64,000 nucleotides of DNA from Cellulomonas edaphi. GTDB lineage: Bacteria; Actinomycetota; Actinomycetes; Actinomycetales; Cellulomonadaceae. A program made the translations under genes and the position numbers. This document shows positions 1 to 6,720 of the stretch, in pieces. Numbering within the stretch: the stretch's first letter is position 1; every line of letters begins with the position of its first letter. The notes below the pieces were generated by a model, which worked only from the letters and a program-made list of their open reading frames with translations, did no database searches and was not told the DNA's origin. Where the stretch lies: positions 310,001 to 374,000 of the forward strand of contig NZ_JAUCGR010000003.1 in assembly GCF_030362815.1 (NCBI RefSeq), given 5' to 3'.

Positions 1-373
1 CCGCGTCGGCGGCCTCGTCGGTGCCGTTCAGGCCGATCACGTGCACGCCCTGGTTCGCGTAGTCGTTGGCGACGCCCACCAGGTCGCTCGCCTCGGCGCG
101 GCACGGCGGGCAGTTGGCGTACCAGGTGTTGACGACGACGACGTCGCCGAGCCAGTCGGCGACGTCCTGCTGCTTGCCGGCGAAGTCCGTGCCCTGGAGC
201 GCGACCGGTCCCTTGCGGTCACCCGCGGGCCACGTCTTGACGGCGCCGTCGCTCGAGACGAAGCCCTGGTTGCTGACGTCGTTCGAGCCCTGCCCGTCGT
301 CGCTGCAGCCCGCCAGCACGCCGGCCGCCAGGCCCGCCGTGAGCACGGCTGCGGCGAGGATCCGTGCGCGCAT
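1..373 (-). CDS. TlpA/ResA-family thiol-disulfide oxidoreductase lipoprotein (C-terminus beyond window)
   Basis: The first 124 residues are visible; the C-terminus lies beyond the window edge. The N-terminus has an Arg, a hydrophobic stretch and a lipobox LAGC, so the protein is probably a lipoprotein on the outer face of the membrane. A thioredoxin-fold segment follows with the redox motif NTWYANCPPC (CPPC, about residues 83-92), typical of TlpA/ResA proteins that reduce apocytochrome c haem-binding cysteines. The ATG lies two bases after the stop of the histidine phosphatase, so the two are co-transcribed. In many actinobacteria this pair precedes ccdA, resB and ccsA; those genes would lie left of the window and were not seen. 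The family is firm, the cytochrome c role is inferred from context. Confidence 0.88.
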   Translation of the reverse strand, partial: MRARILAAAVLTAGLAAGVLAGCSDDGQGSNDVSNQGFVSSDGAVKTWPAGDRKGPVALQGTDFAGKQQDVADWLGDVVVVNTWYANCPPCRAEASDLVGVANDYANQGVHVIGLNGTDEAADA

Positions 374-375
374 GC

Positions 376-1026
376 TCACGCCCCCGCCACGGTCGAGGCG
401 CCGGGCAGCAGGTGGGCGGCCGGCTCGGCGTAGCCGATGCCCACCAGGCGGTCGTCGTCGAACGTGAGGCTGGTGAGGCTGGCGAGCGAGCACTGCCGCT
501 TGCGCGGGTCGTGCCACAGGCGACGCTGCTCGGCGGACAGGCGCGTGACCCACACGGGCAGCTGGTGGCTCACCAGGACGACCTCGTGCCCGCGGCCCAC
601 CTCACGCGCTGAGGCGACGGCCGCCATCATCCGGGCGGCCTGGTCCTTGTAGGCCTCGCCCCAGGACGGCCGGAACGGGTTGCGCAGGTACGGCCAGTGC
701 TGCGGGTGGCGCAGCGAGCCGTCGCCCACGCCGAACGTCATGCCCTCGAAGTGGTTGCCCGCCTCGATGAGGCGCGGGTCGGTGCCGACCTCGAGGCCGA
801 ACGCGGCCGCGATGGGCGCGGCGGTCTCCTGCGCGCGCTGCAGCGGCGAGGCGATCACGGCGACCACGTCGTGCGGGCGGGCGGGGTCGGCGAAGTGCTC
901 GGCGACGGCCCGCGCCATCTCCTGGCCGCGCTCGGAGAGTCGGTAGCCCGGCAGCCGGCCGTACAGGACGCCCTCGGGGTTGTGGACCTCGCCGTGGCGC
1001 ATGAGGTGGACGGTCGTGGCAACCAT
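376..1026 (-). CDS. Histidine phosphatase family protein (phosphoglycerate mutase-like)
   Basis: A 216-residue cytosolic protein of the histidine phosphatase superfamily. The catalytic LMRHGE motif is at residues 8-13, with the phosphohistidine nucleophile in RHG. The second-half motifs SPLQRAQETA and VSHQLPVWV supply the other conserved Arg and His. The length suits a small broad-specificity phosphatase rather than a glycolytic mutase. It is the first gene of a unit with the TlpA-like gene 2 bp downstream; this order is conserved beside cytochrome c biogenesis genes in actinobacteria, where its substrate is unknown. Start ATG at 1026. Confidence 0.9.
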   Translation of the reverse strand: MVATTVHLMRHGEVHNPEGVLYGRLPGYRLSERGQEMARAVAEHFADPARPHDVVAVIASPLQRAQETAAPIAAAFGLEVGTDPRLIEAGNHFEGMTFGVGDGSLRHPQHWPYLRNPFRPSWGEAYKDQAARMMAAVASAREVGRGHEVVLVSHQLPVWVTRLSAEQRRLWHDPRKRQCSLASLTSLTFDDDRLVGIGYAEPAAHLLPGASTVAGA

Positions 1027-1066
1027 GCGGGTCAGTCTCCCCTACGCCGCTGTGTGCCGGATGCGC

Positions 1067-1639
1067 TCAGTCCAGATTTGCGGCGTGACACGGGCCACTG
1101 ACCAGGTGGTCGCGCACCGTCTGCATCGCGTCGCCGAGCGCCCGGAACTGCTCGGGCGTGAGGACGTCGACCAGGTGGTCCCGCACCGACTGGACGTGCG
1201 GCGGCGCGGCCGCCACCAACGTGGTCCAGCCGAGCTCGGTCATGGTGCACTCGACGCCGCGCGCGTCCGCGGAGCACGCCGAGCGCACCACGAGCCCGCG
1301 CTCCTCCATGCGCCGCACGGTGTGCGTCAGGCGGCTGCGCGAGTGCGCGAGGTCGTCGGCCAGCCCGGACATCCGCTGCGTGCGGTCGGGCGCCTCCGAG
1401 AGGCGCACGAGCACCTCGTACTCATGCGCGGAGAGCCCGGAGCTCGCGTCGAGCTCGTGGGCGATGACGTCGAACAGGCGGATGGTGGCGTCGCGGTAGG
1501 CGCGCCAGTCCTTCTGCTCCTGCTCGGTGAGCCACTGGACGGGCTGGGGGCCGGGCTCCGGGGTCGCCTCGGTCGCGCCCGCAGCGGGCGTGCTCTCGGT
1601 CACAGGGTCGAGCGCGCCGAGCGTGGGGGTGGTGCCCAT
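1067..1639 (-). CDS. MarR-family transcriptional regulator
   Basis: A 190-residue winged-helix regulator. An unusual acidic, Pro/Ala-rich tail of about 40 residues precedes the MarR fold. The DNA-binding region reads SGLADDLAHSRSRLTHTVRR followed by the wing MEERGLVVRSACSADARG. The ATG at 1639 is chosen because GGAGG lies about 8 bases upstream; the frame stays open further upstream but that would run through the AT-rich promoter region. It is divergent from the YceI gene, and the intergenic region holds an inverted repeat typical of MarR operators, so autoregulation and control of yceI are likely. No Cys-based sensing motif was recognised, so the ligand is unknown. Confidence 0.88.
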   Translation of the reverse strand: MGTTPTLGALDPVTESTPAAGATEATPEPGPQPVQWLTEQEQKDWRAYRDATIRLFDVIAHELDASSGLSAHEYEVLVRLSEAPDRTQRMSGLADDLAHSRSRLTHTVRRMEERGLVVRSACSADARGVECTMTELGWTTLVAAAPPHVQSVRDHLVDVLTPEQFRALGDAMQTVRDHLVSGPCHAANLD

Positions 1640-1681
1640 GGTCGAGGACCTCCGTCCGTCAGGTGTTGCGCATCCGGTGCG

Positions 1682-1726
1682 AGTGTAGTACAAAGTTGAA
1701 CTAACAGTTTTGGTTGATGTTTCAAC
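1682..1726. promoter_or_regulatory. Divergent marR/yceI promoter with MarR-type operator
   Basis: This AT-rich patch stands out in a 73% G+C window. It contains AGTTGAACT (AGTT-N-AACT palindrome, 1694-1702) and a wider inverted repeat GTTGAA (1695-1700) / TTCAAC (1721-1726). On the minus strand TACACT (1687-1682) is a good -10 for marR, which puts the palindrome in its spacer. Occupation by the MarR protein would plausibly block both genes. The assignment is inference from position and symmetry. Confidence 0.55.
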
Positions 1727-1757
1727 AAGCCTGACTCGACACGCCTGGAGGCACCTC

Positions 1758-2321
1758 ATGACCACCACCACGAACGCCGCACTCCCCGCCGAGCTGACCG
1801 CCGGCACCTGGACGCTCGACACGTCGCACACCGAGGCGAGCTTCACGGTGCGCCACGCGGGCATCTCCAAGGTCCGCGGCACGGTCGCCGTCACCGGCGG
1901 CGAGCTGGTCGTGGGCGACGAGCTGCACACCTCCTCGGTCTCCGTGACGCTCGACCCGGCCACGGTCACCACGGGCGACGCGAACCGCGACGGTCACCTC
2001 AAGACCGGCGACTTCTTCGACGTCGAGAAGTTCGGCCAGTGGACCTTCGTGTCCACGTCCGTCCGCCAGGACGGTGGCGACTACGTCATCGTGGGCGACC
2101 TCACCATCCACGGCGTGACCAAGTCCGTCGAGCTCGCCACCGAGTTCAACGGCACGGCCGTCGACCCGTTCGGCAACCAGCGCGCGGGCTTCGAGGCCAC
2201 CACGACCATCTCCCGCAAGGACTTCGGGCTGACCTACAACGCGGCCCTCGAGGCCGGCGGCGTGCTCATCTCGGACAAGGTCGTCATCTCGCTCGACGTC
2301 TCGGCGATCAAGCAGGCCTGA
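1758..2321 (+). CDS. YceI-family lipocalin-like protein
   Basis: A 187-residue protein matching the YceI fold, a beta-barrel that binds polyprenoid or other amphipathic molecules. Family landmarks are GTWTLDTSHTEASFTVRHAG near the N-terminus, DVEKFGQWTF in the middle, and the closing FGLTYNAALEAGGVLISDKV. No signal peptide is present, as in many actinobacterial members, so it is probably cytosolic. The ATG at 1758 is preceded by GGAG at 1747-1750. It is divergent from a MarR gene and probably its target; such pairs are common and often respond to oxidants or small lipophiles. The actual ligand cannot be told from sequence. Confidence 0.9.
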   Translation: MTTTTNAALPAELTAGTWTLDTSHTEASFTVRHAGISKVRGTVAVTGGELVVGDELHTSSVSVTLDPATVTTGDANRDGHLKTGDFFDVEKFGQWTFVSTSVRQDGGDYVIVGDLTIHGVTKSVELATEFNGTAVDPFGNQRAGFEATTTISRKDFGLTYNAALEAGGVLISDKVVISLDVSAIKQA

Positions 2322-2410
2322 TCCGCACCAGCACCACCCGCGAGCGCGCGGTCCCTGCGGGGGCCGCGCGCTCGTGCGTTGCCGCGCACGCGACTCCCCG
2401 CAGCGCGTGA

Positions 2411-3073
2411 TCAGGCGCCCGTCGCCGTGCGCCGCGCGTCGTGGAACGCCAGGATCTGCAGCTCGGAGGCGACGTCGACGGCCCGGAGGTCGACGTGCTC
2501 GGGCACCCGCAGCGCGCGGGGGGCGAACGTGAGGATGCCCGCGACCCCGGCCTGGACGAGGGCGTCGCACACGTCCTGCGCCCCGGCCGCCGGGGTCGCG
2601 ATGACGCCGATGCTCACGTCCCTGCTGGTCACGATGTCGGCGAGCTGGTCGAGCGGCTCGACCACCAGCCCGGCGACGGTGGTGCCGACGACCGCAGGCG
2701 ACGCGTCGACGAGCGCGACCACCGCGAAGCCGCGGTCGGCGAAGCCCGAGTAGTTGGCGAGCGCGTGGCCCAGGTTGCCGATGCCGACGATGACGACGCG
2801 GCGCTGCGTGGCCAGCCCGAGCGCGACCCCCACCTGCTCGGACAGGTGCGCCACGTCGTAGCCCACCCCGCGCCGACCGTACGAGCCGAGGAAGGACAGG
2901 TCCTTGCGCAGCTGGGCTGGGCTCACACCCGCGCGGACCGCGAGCTCGTCCGACGACGTCGTGACGACGTCCTCCGCGGCCAGGGCGTCGAGGGCGCGCA
3001 GGTACCCAGGCAGCCGCGCCACCGTGGCGGGTGGGACCGCGCGCACGGCGCCGTTCGTCGGATGGATCACCAC
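2411..3073 (-). CDS. rex: Redox-sensing transcriptional repressor Rex
   Basis: A 220-residue Rex protein. The N-terminal winged helix carries the diagnostic VSPAQLRKDLSFLGSYGRRG segment (about residues 50-69), followed by a Rossmann domain with the NAD(H)-binding GIGNLG motif. Rex dimers sense the NADH/NAD+ ratio and release operators of respiratory and fermentative genes when NADH rises. Two consecutive GTG codons could start translation; GGGAG lies just upstream at 3083-3079. It follows the glutaredoxin-like gene by 47 bp on the same strand. In many actinobacteria hemA follows rex; here the next gene, yceI, is convergent instead. No clear Rex operator was noticed in the window. Confidence 0.95.
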   Translation of the reverse strand: MVIHPTNGAVRAVPPATVARLPGYLRALDALAAEDVVTTSSDELAVRAGVSPAQLRKDLSFLGSYGRRGVGYDVAHLSEQVGVALGLATQRRVVIVGIGNLGHALANYSGFADRGFAVVALVDASPAVVGTTVAGLVVEPLDQLADIVTSRDVSIGVIATPAAGAQDVCDALVQAGVAGILTFAPRALRVPEHVDLRAVDVASELQILAFHDARRTATGA

Positions 3074-3120
3074 GCCAACTCCCTCGTCGACCGGGGTCAG
3101 CGTCGACCCTGCGGGTCAGG

Positions 3121-3381
3121 CTAAGGCTCGCGGGGCGCGGTGGCGAGAACCCGCCGCAGACGATCCGCGTCGATGCGCCAGTAGCCCTGCCGCACGCCGT
3201 CGACCTCGACCACGGGGACGAGCTCGCCGTACTCCTCGCGCGTCGCACCGCCGACGACGTCGATGTCCACCTCGGACCACGTCGCGCCGGTCTCGGCCGC
3301 GACCGCCTCGACCAGCACACGGGCGTCGTCGCACAGGTGGCAGCCGTCCCGACCGAACAGGACGATGCGCGTGCTGGCCAT
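3121..3381 (-). CDS. Glutaredoxin-family protein
   Basis: A short 86-residue thioredoxin-fold protein. The redox site is FGRDGCHLCDDA (CHLC at about residues 14-17), followed by the cis-Pro region VPVVEVDG and a short C-terminal helix. Members of this family (DUF836/glutaredoxin-like) reduce protein disulfides, in actinobacteria probably with mycothiol or thioredoxin rather than glutathione. The ATG at 3381 gives the usual family length. It is upstream of rex on the same strand and divergent from the HAD-IB phosphatase gene, a gene order common in actinobacteria. Confidence 0.88.
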   Translation of the reverse strand: MASTRIVLFGRDGCHLCDDARVLVEAVAAETGATWSEVDIDVVGGATREEYGELVPVVEVDGVRQGYWRIDADRLRRVLATAPREP

Positions 3382-3430
3382 GCGGCCGACCCTATCGCCT
3401 GCCTGCCGGCGACCCCGCGCGGTTGCCGTG

Positions 3431-3477
3431 GTTACTGCAGTGGCTGTCGTTACAGGGGCCGTCGTTACAGTGGCGAC
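3431..3477 (+). promoter_or_regulatory. Leaderless promoter with three imperfect GTTACNG repeats
   Basis: A core GTTACNG occurs at 3431, 3449 and 3464, each followed by a G-rich half. The last copy contains TACAGT (3466-3471), a good actinobacterial -10, and six bases later comes the GTG of the HAD-IB gene, the spacing expected if transcription starts on that codon. The other copies lie where an activator or repressor could bind. The role of the repeats is inference. Confidence 0.5.
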
Positions 3478-4284
3478 GTGCGCCAGGTCGATCCCTCCCC
3501 CCGAGCGGAGCACTGCGCCGTCGCGGCGTTCTTCGACGTGGACAACACGATCATCCGCGGCGCGAGCTCCTTCCACCTGGCGGTCGGCCTGTACCGGCGC
3601 GGTTTCTTCCACCGCTGGGACCTGCTGCGGTTCGGCCTCCACCAGGCCCGCTACCGGCTGTTCGGCGAGAACACGGAGCAGATCGACGACCTGCGCCAGG
3701 AGGCGCTCGCGATCATGCGCGGGCACTCGGTCGCCGAGGTCACCGCGATCGCCGAGGACATCTACGACGAGGTCCTGTCCCTGCGGATCTACCCCGGCAC
3801 CCAGCGCCTGCTCGACGAGCACGTCGCGGCGGGCCACGGCGTCTGGCTCGTCACCGCGACCCCGGTGGAGATCGCCTCGCTGCTCGCCCGCCGGCTGGGC
3901 GCGACCGGCGGGCTGGGCACGATCGCCGAGCACGCCGACGGGTACTACACGGGCCGACTGGTGGGCGACATGCTGCACGGCGAGGCCAAGGCGGCGGCCG
4001 TCCGGCAGCTCGCCGCGCAGGAGGATCTCGACCTGGGCGCGTGCTACGCCTACGGCGACTCGCTCAACGACGTCCCGATCCTGTCGCTCGTGGGCAACCC
4101 GTGCGCCATCAACCCCGAGGGGCGCCTGCGCCGGTACGCGGCCGAGGTGGGCTGGCCCGTCCGCGAGTTCCGCGTGCGTCGGCGCACCGCGCGACGCGGC
4201 ATCAACGCCGCGAGCCTGGCCGGCGCCGCCTGGGCCGCCGGGCTGGTGATCCGGTCGATCCGCCGATCCCTGCGCACCCGCTGA
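3478..4284 (+). CDS. HAD-IB family phosphatase (SerB-like)
   Basis: A 268-residue HAD hydrolase of subfamily IB. Motif I is FFDVDNTI (nucleophile Asp, about residues 17-24), motif II is the Thr in LVTATP, and motifs III/IV are the Lys of HGEAKAAAV and AYGDSLNDVPIL. A helical cap sits between motifs I and II. The C-terminus is Arg-rich with a moderately hydrophobic stretch, possibly a membrane contact. Relatives are annotated as phosphoserine phosphatase-like, but the substrate is uncertain. The GTG at 3478 is chosen because a -10 lies exactly six bases upstream. A paralogue of identical length lies at 53574-54380. Confidence 0.88.
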   Translation: MRQVDPSPRAEHCAVAAFFDVDNTIIRGASSFHLAVGLYRRGFFHRWDLLRFGLHQARYRLFGENTEQIDDLRQEALAIMRGHSVAEVTAIAEDIYDEVLSLRIYPGTQRLLDEHVAAGHGVWLVTATPVEIASLLARRLGATGGLGTIAEHADGYYTGRLVGDMLHGEAKAAAVRQLAAQEDLDLGACYAYGDSLNDVPILSLVGNPCAINPEGRLRRYAAEVGWPVREFRVRRRTARRGINAASLAGAAWAAGLVIRSIRRSLRTR

Positions 4285-4370
4285 CGCTCTCTGCGCAGCC
4301 GCTGAGGCGCCGCGGCCACCGCGGCGGACGGCTCGCGGGGACTGCATCCGGTCCTCCCTATGCTGAGCGG

Positions 4371-4952
4371 GTGCCTGACGTGATCCGCCCCGCCACGCCC
4401 GCCGACGTCGACGCTCTGGCGCGCCTCGCGGCCGTCACGTTCCCGCTCGCGTGCCCGCCGGGATCCACGGCGCAGGACCAGCAGGAGTTCATCGACGCGG
4501 TGCTCTCGCCCGCGCGGTTCGCCGAGTACGTCGCCGACCCGCAGCGCACGGTGCTCGTGGCGGAGTCGCCCGACGAGTCGCCAGAGGATGCGACGGACGA
4601 GCCCGCTGACGACGGCCCGGCCCGCGAGCTCGTCGGCTACACGATGCTCGTCGCGGGCGAGCCCACCGATGACGACGTGCGCGCCGCCCTCACCCTCGCG
4701 CCCACCGTCGAGCTGTCCAAGTGCTACGTGCACCCCGACCACCACGGTGCCGGCACGGCGAGCGCGCTCATGGAGCGCTCGCTCGCGGAGGCGCGGGCGG
4801 CCGGCGCCGCCGGGATGTGGCTGGGCGTCAACCAGCTCAACGCCCGCGCGCAGCGGTTCTACACGCGGCACGGGTTCGCCGTGGTGGGCGTCAAGCACTT
4901 CCAGGTGGGCACCCGGCTCGAGGACGACTACGTGCTCGAGCGCGCCCTGTGA
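4371..4952 (+). CDS. GNAT-family N-acetyltransferase
   Basis: A 193-residue acetyltransferase. The N-terminal VIRPATPADVDALARLAAVT is the usual beta1-alpha1 start, and the acetyl-CoA loop is YVHPDHHGAGTASALME, a variant of the family's Q/RxxGxG/A motif. The C-terminal half has the typical LGVNQLNARAQRFYTRHGF. An acidic Asp/Glu/Pro-rich insert at about residues 60-85 is unusual. The start is GTG at 4371 with TATGCT at 4359-4364, giving a leaderless layout. The substrate is not predictable; such enzymes acetylate amines, antibiotics or protein N-termini. Confidence 0.88.
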   Translation: MPDVIRPATPADVDALARLAAVTFPLACPPGSTAQDQQEFIDAVLSPARFAEYVADPQRTVLVAESPDESPEDATDEPADDGPARELVGYTMLVAGEPTDDDVRAALTLAPTVELSKCYVHPDHHGAGTASALMERSLAEARAAGAAGMWLGVNQLNARAQRFYTRHGFAVVGVKHFQVGTRLEDDYVLERAL

Positions 4953-4975
4953 GCTGATTCCCGCGCAGCCACGGG

Positions 4976-5929
4976 CTACGGGCAGCGCTCGAACCTCGAG
5001 CCGTCGAGCGCGAGGTCGAACCCGACGGCGTTGAGGTTCATCGCGCTGGCCTCGGCGCAGTAGCCGTCGCCCTCGTACTCCGCGACGAACACCGGCTTGC
5101 CGGCCGCCACGAACGGCGCGAGCAGGTCGCACTCGTCGTACTGGAAGCACTGCTCGTCGACCGCGCCGTCGACGTAGTCGATCAGGCGCGGGATCTGGTC
5201 GAGGTCGTTCTTGAGCAGCACGCTCATGCCATGCGCGTGGGTGCTGTTGAACAGGAGCTGGTCGTAGACGAGCTGGTCGTCCGCGGTGAACGGGAAGCCG
5301 GGCCGGTTGGCGTAGCCGTCGACGTTGTCCCACTCCACGGCGTCGAAGCCCTTGTCGGCGCACATCCGCACGCGGGCGGACATGATCTGCGCCAGCGAGC
5401 TCGTCGCCTCCTGGACGTCCCGGACGTCCAGCCAGACCTCACCCGCCCATCCGTCCACCGCCGCGCCCTTGAGCGACTCGGGGAACCGCTCTGCGTCGGG
5501 ACGCCAGTCCTCCCACGTCCCCGCAGAGAGGTAGCACACGGCCTTCGTGCCCGCGGCGTGGACCGCCGCGACGTCGGCAGCCGTCGCCTCGAAGCCGTCG
5601 AAGTCGAGCATGGCGACGTCGCGGTAGGGCGCGCGCGGCACGGAGGCCAGCTGCCAGTCCCAGGTGGTCCGGACGGGCGGCCGCCACGCGCCGGGGGCCG
5701 CCACGACGGGCGGGTCCAGCCGCGCACCGCCGCGGGCCGAGCCCGTCGAGCCGGCGTCGGCGGCCGAGCCCGTGTCGGCGGCCGAGCCCGTGTCGGCGGG
5801 CGACGAAGCCGCCTGCGTCGGGAGCATCGGCAGCACCAGACCCACGAGCGCGCCGACCGCCACCGAGACGGCCGTCAGGAGCGCGCGCGTGACGCGAGGA
5901 TCCCTGGGGCGGATCACGGGTCGGGACAT
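4976..5929 (-). CDS. Exported GH114-family endo-alpha-1,4-polygalactosaminidase-like protein
   Basis: A 317-residue secreted or membrane-anchored protein. Residues 13-42 form a hydrophobic signal or anchor ending in a possible AAS cleavage site. A short linker carries repeats of AADTGS. The rest matches glycoside hydrolase family 114 (TIM barrel): TWDWQL, AMLDFDGFEAT, KAVCYLSAGTWEDWRPD, GEVWLDVRD, KGFDAVEWDNVDGYANRPGF, LLKNDLDQI and VDEQCFQYDEC. The family cleaves galactosaminogalactan-type polymers. Five Cys residues in the mature part suggest disulfides. The ATG at 5929 gives a proper signal peptide. Genes on both sides are unrelated. Family assignment is strong; substrate is inferred. Confidence 0.88.
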   Translation of the reverse strand: MSRPVIRPRDPRVTRALLTAVSVAVGALVGLVLPMLPTQAASSPADTGSAADTGSAADAGSTGSARGGARLDPPVVAAPGAWRPPVRTTWDWQLASVPRAPYRDVAMLDFDGFEATAADVAAVHAAGTKAVCYLSAGTWEDWRPDAERFPESLKGAAVDGWAGEVWLDVRDVQEATSSLAQIMSARVRMCADKGFDAVEWDNVDGYANRPGFPFTADDQLVYDQLLFNSTHAHGMSVLLKNDLDQIPRLIDYVDGAVDEQCFQYDECDLLAPFVAAGKPVFVAEYEGDGYCAEASAMNLNAVGFDLALDGSRFERCP

Positions 5930-5966
5930 CCGGGTCTCCCCGTGAGCGACGGGCCGGGAAACACGT

Positions 5967-5990
5967 CGGGCCCGGCGGCAGCCGGGCCCG
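5967..5990. terminator. Perfect 10-bp stem-loop after bS22 gene
   Basis: CGGGCCCGGC (5967-5976) and its exact complement (5981-5990) enclose a 4-nt loop. It lies 6 bp past the bS22 stop on the minus strand and is followed there by a short T run, so it probably terminates the bS22 transcript before the GH114 gene. Confidence 0.7.
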
Positions 5991-5996
5991 ATCGGG

Positions 5997-6095
5997 TCAC
6001 TTCTTGTTGCGACGCTGGTGGCGCGTCTTGCGAAGCAGCTTGCGGTGCTTCTTCTTGGCCATCCGCTTGCGGCGCTTCTTGATGACGGAACCCAT
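5997..6095 (-). CDS. 30S ribosomal protein bS22 (AURKAIP1/COX24 domain)
   Basis: A 32-residue, very basic protein beginning [20 protein letters not shown] and ending in QRRNKK; 19 residues are Lys or Arg. It matches the actinobacterial small-subunit protein known as bS22, first seen in mycobacterial ribosome structures, where it binds 16S rRNA near the decoding region. It is too short for most gene callers. The codons are unlike neighbouring long genes in using AAG/CGC almost throughout, as expected from composition. It has its own promoter region with a 10-bp inverted repeat and a stem-loop terminator. The HTH gene next to it is a conserved neighbour in actinobacteria. Confidence 0.93.
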   Translation of the reverse strand: MGSVIKKRRKRMAKKKHRKLLRKTRHQRRNKK

Positions 6096-6146
6096 AGGTC
6101 CACTCTCGCTTTCGGTGGAGGGCCCGGCCCCGGGGGCCAGACCTGC

Positions 6147-6218
6147 TTGATCGACGCGCGGTTCGTCGATCAACCATCGAGTCGCCCACGCACGGAGAAA
6201 GTCCGAGGCCCCACCTTA
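6147..6218 (-). promoter_or_regulatory. bS22 promoter and leader with 10-bp inverted repeat
   Basis: On the minus strand TAAGGT (6218-6213) is a good -10, giving a leader of about 110 nt before the bS22 ATG. Inside the leader TTGATCGACG (6147-6156) and CGTCGATCAA (6164-6173) form a perfect inverted repeat with a 7-nt loop. It could be an RNA hairpin or a protein-binding site; autogenous control of a ribosomal protein is one possibility. No known riboswitch was recognised. Confidence 0.45.
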
Positions 6219-6316
6219 CGCGATCGACGGACCCGGAGGCGACGCGCGGCAGCATCCGGGATCGATCGCGGGCGTGAAGGCCGCCACAGACGGTGCTCGC
6301 ATGCGCCCGAGGGCGC

Positions 6317-6541
6317 TCAGGAGGTGCGGCGGTCCGCCTCGTCGGCGGCCGCGACCGGGGGGATCGACGTGGCGAGGTAGTGCTCGAGGGCATCGGCAGG
6401 GACCCGGAACGAGCGGCCCACGCGCACGCCGGGCATCTCGCCGGAGTGCAGCAGGCGGTAGACGGTCATCTTCGAGACACGCATGATCTCTGCGACCTCG
6501 ACGACCGTGAGGTAGCGCTGGCGGCCCGGCTGGTCGCTCAT
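6317..6541 (-). CDS. Small excisionase-type helix-turn-helix DNA-binding protein
   Basis: A 74-residue protein consisting almost entirely of a MerR/excisionase-type winged helix: RYLTVVEVAEIMRVSKMTVY, then the wing region GVRVGRSFRVPADALEHYL. The family is highly conserved in actinobacteria beside the bS22 gene but its regulon is not established. The -10 TAGGGT at 6614-6609 puts the transcript start near 6602, which excludes the upstream GTG at 6610. ATG at 6541 is preferred because it follows GGAAGAG by 9 nt; ATG at 6559 would add six residues. The name BldC should not be applied without comparison, since BldC itself has a different sequence. Confidence 0.85.
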   Translation of the reverse strand: MSDQPGRQRYLTVVEVAEIMRVSKMTVYRLLHSGEMPGVRVGRSFRVPADALEHYLATSIPPVAAADEADRRTS

Positions 6542-6720
6542 CGTCGGTTGCTCTTCCATCCTGGCCGGCGTCGCGTCGGCCCCGCGCACCCCCACTGGGT
6601 GTCGCACCACCCTAGTGGCGCGTGGGACGGGAGTGAAAGAGGTGAACCAGTGGGATCACCCGACCGCACGCGTGCGCGGATCGGCGGCCTGACCAGGAGC
6701 GTTACCGGGACCCCCGCAGG

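Noticed and set aside
3431-3477. Short repeats considered as a CRISPR remnant
   Set aside because: Repeats are too short, spacing is 15-18 bp and there are no cas genes.
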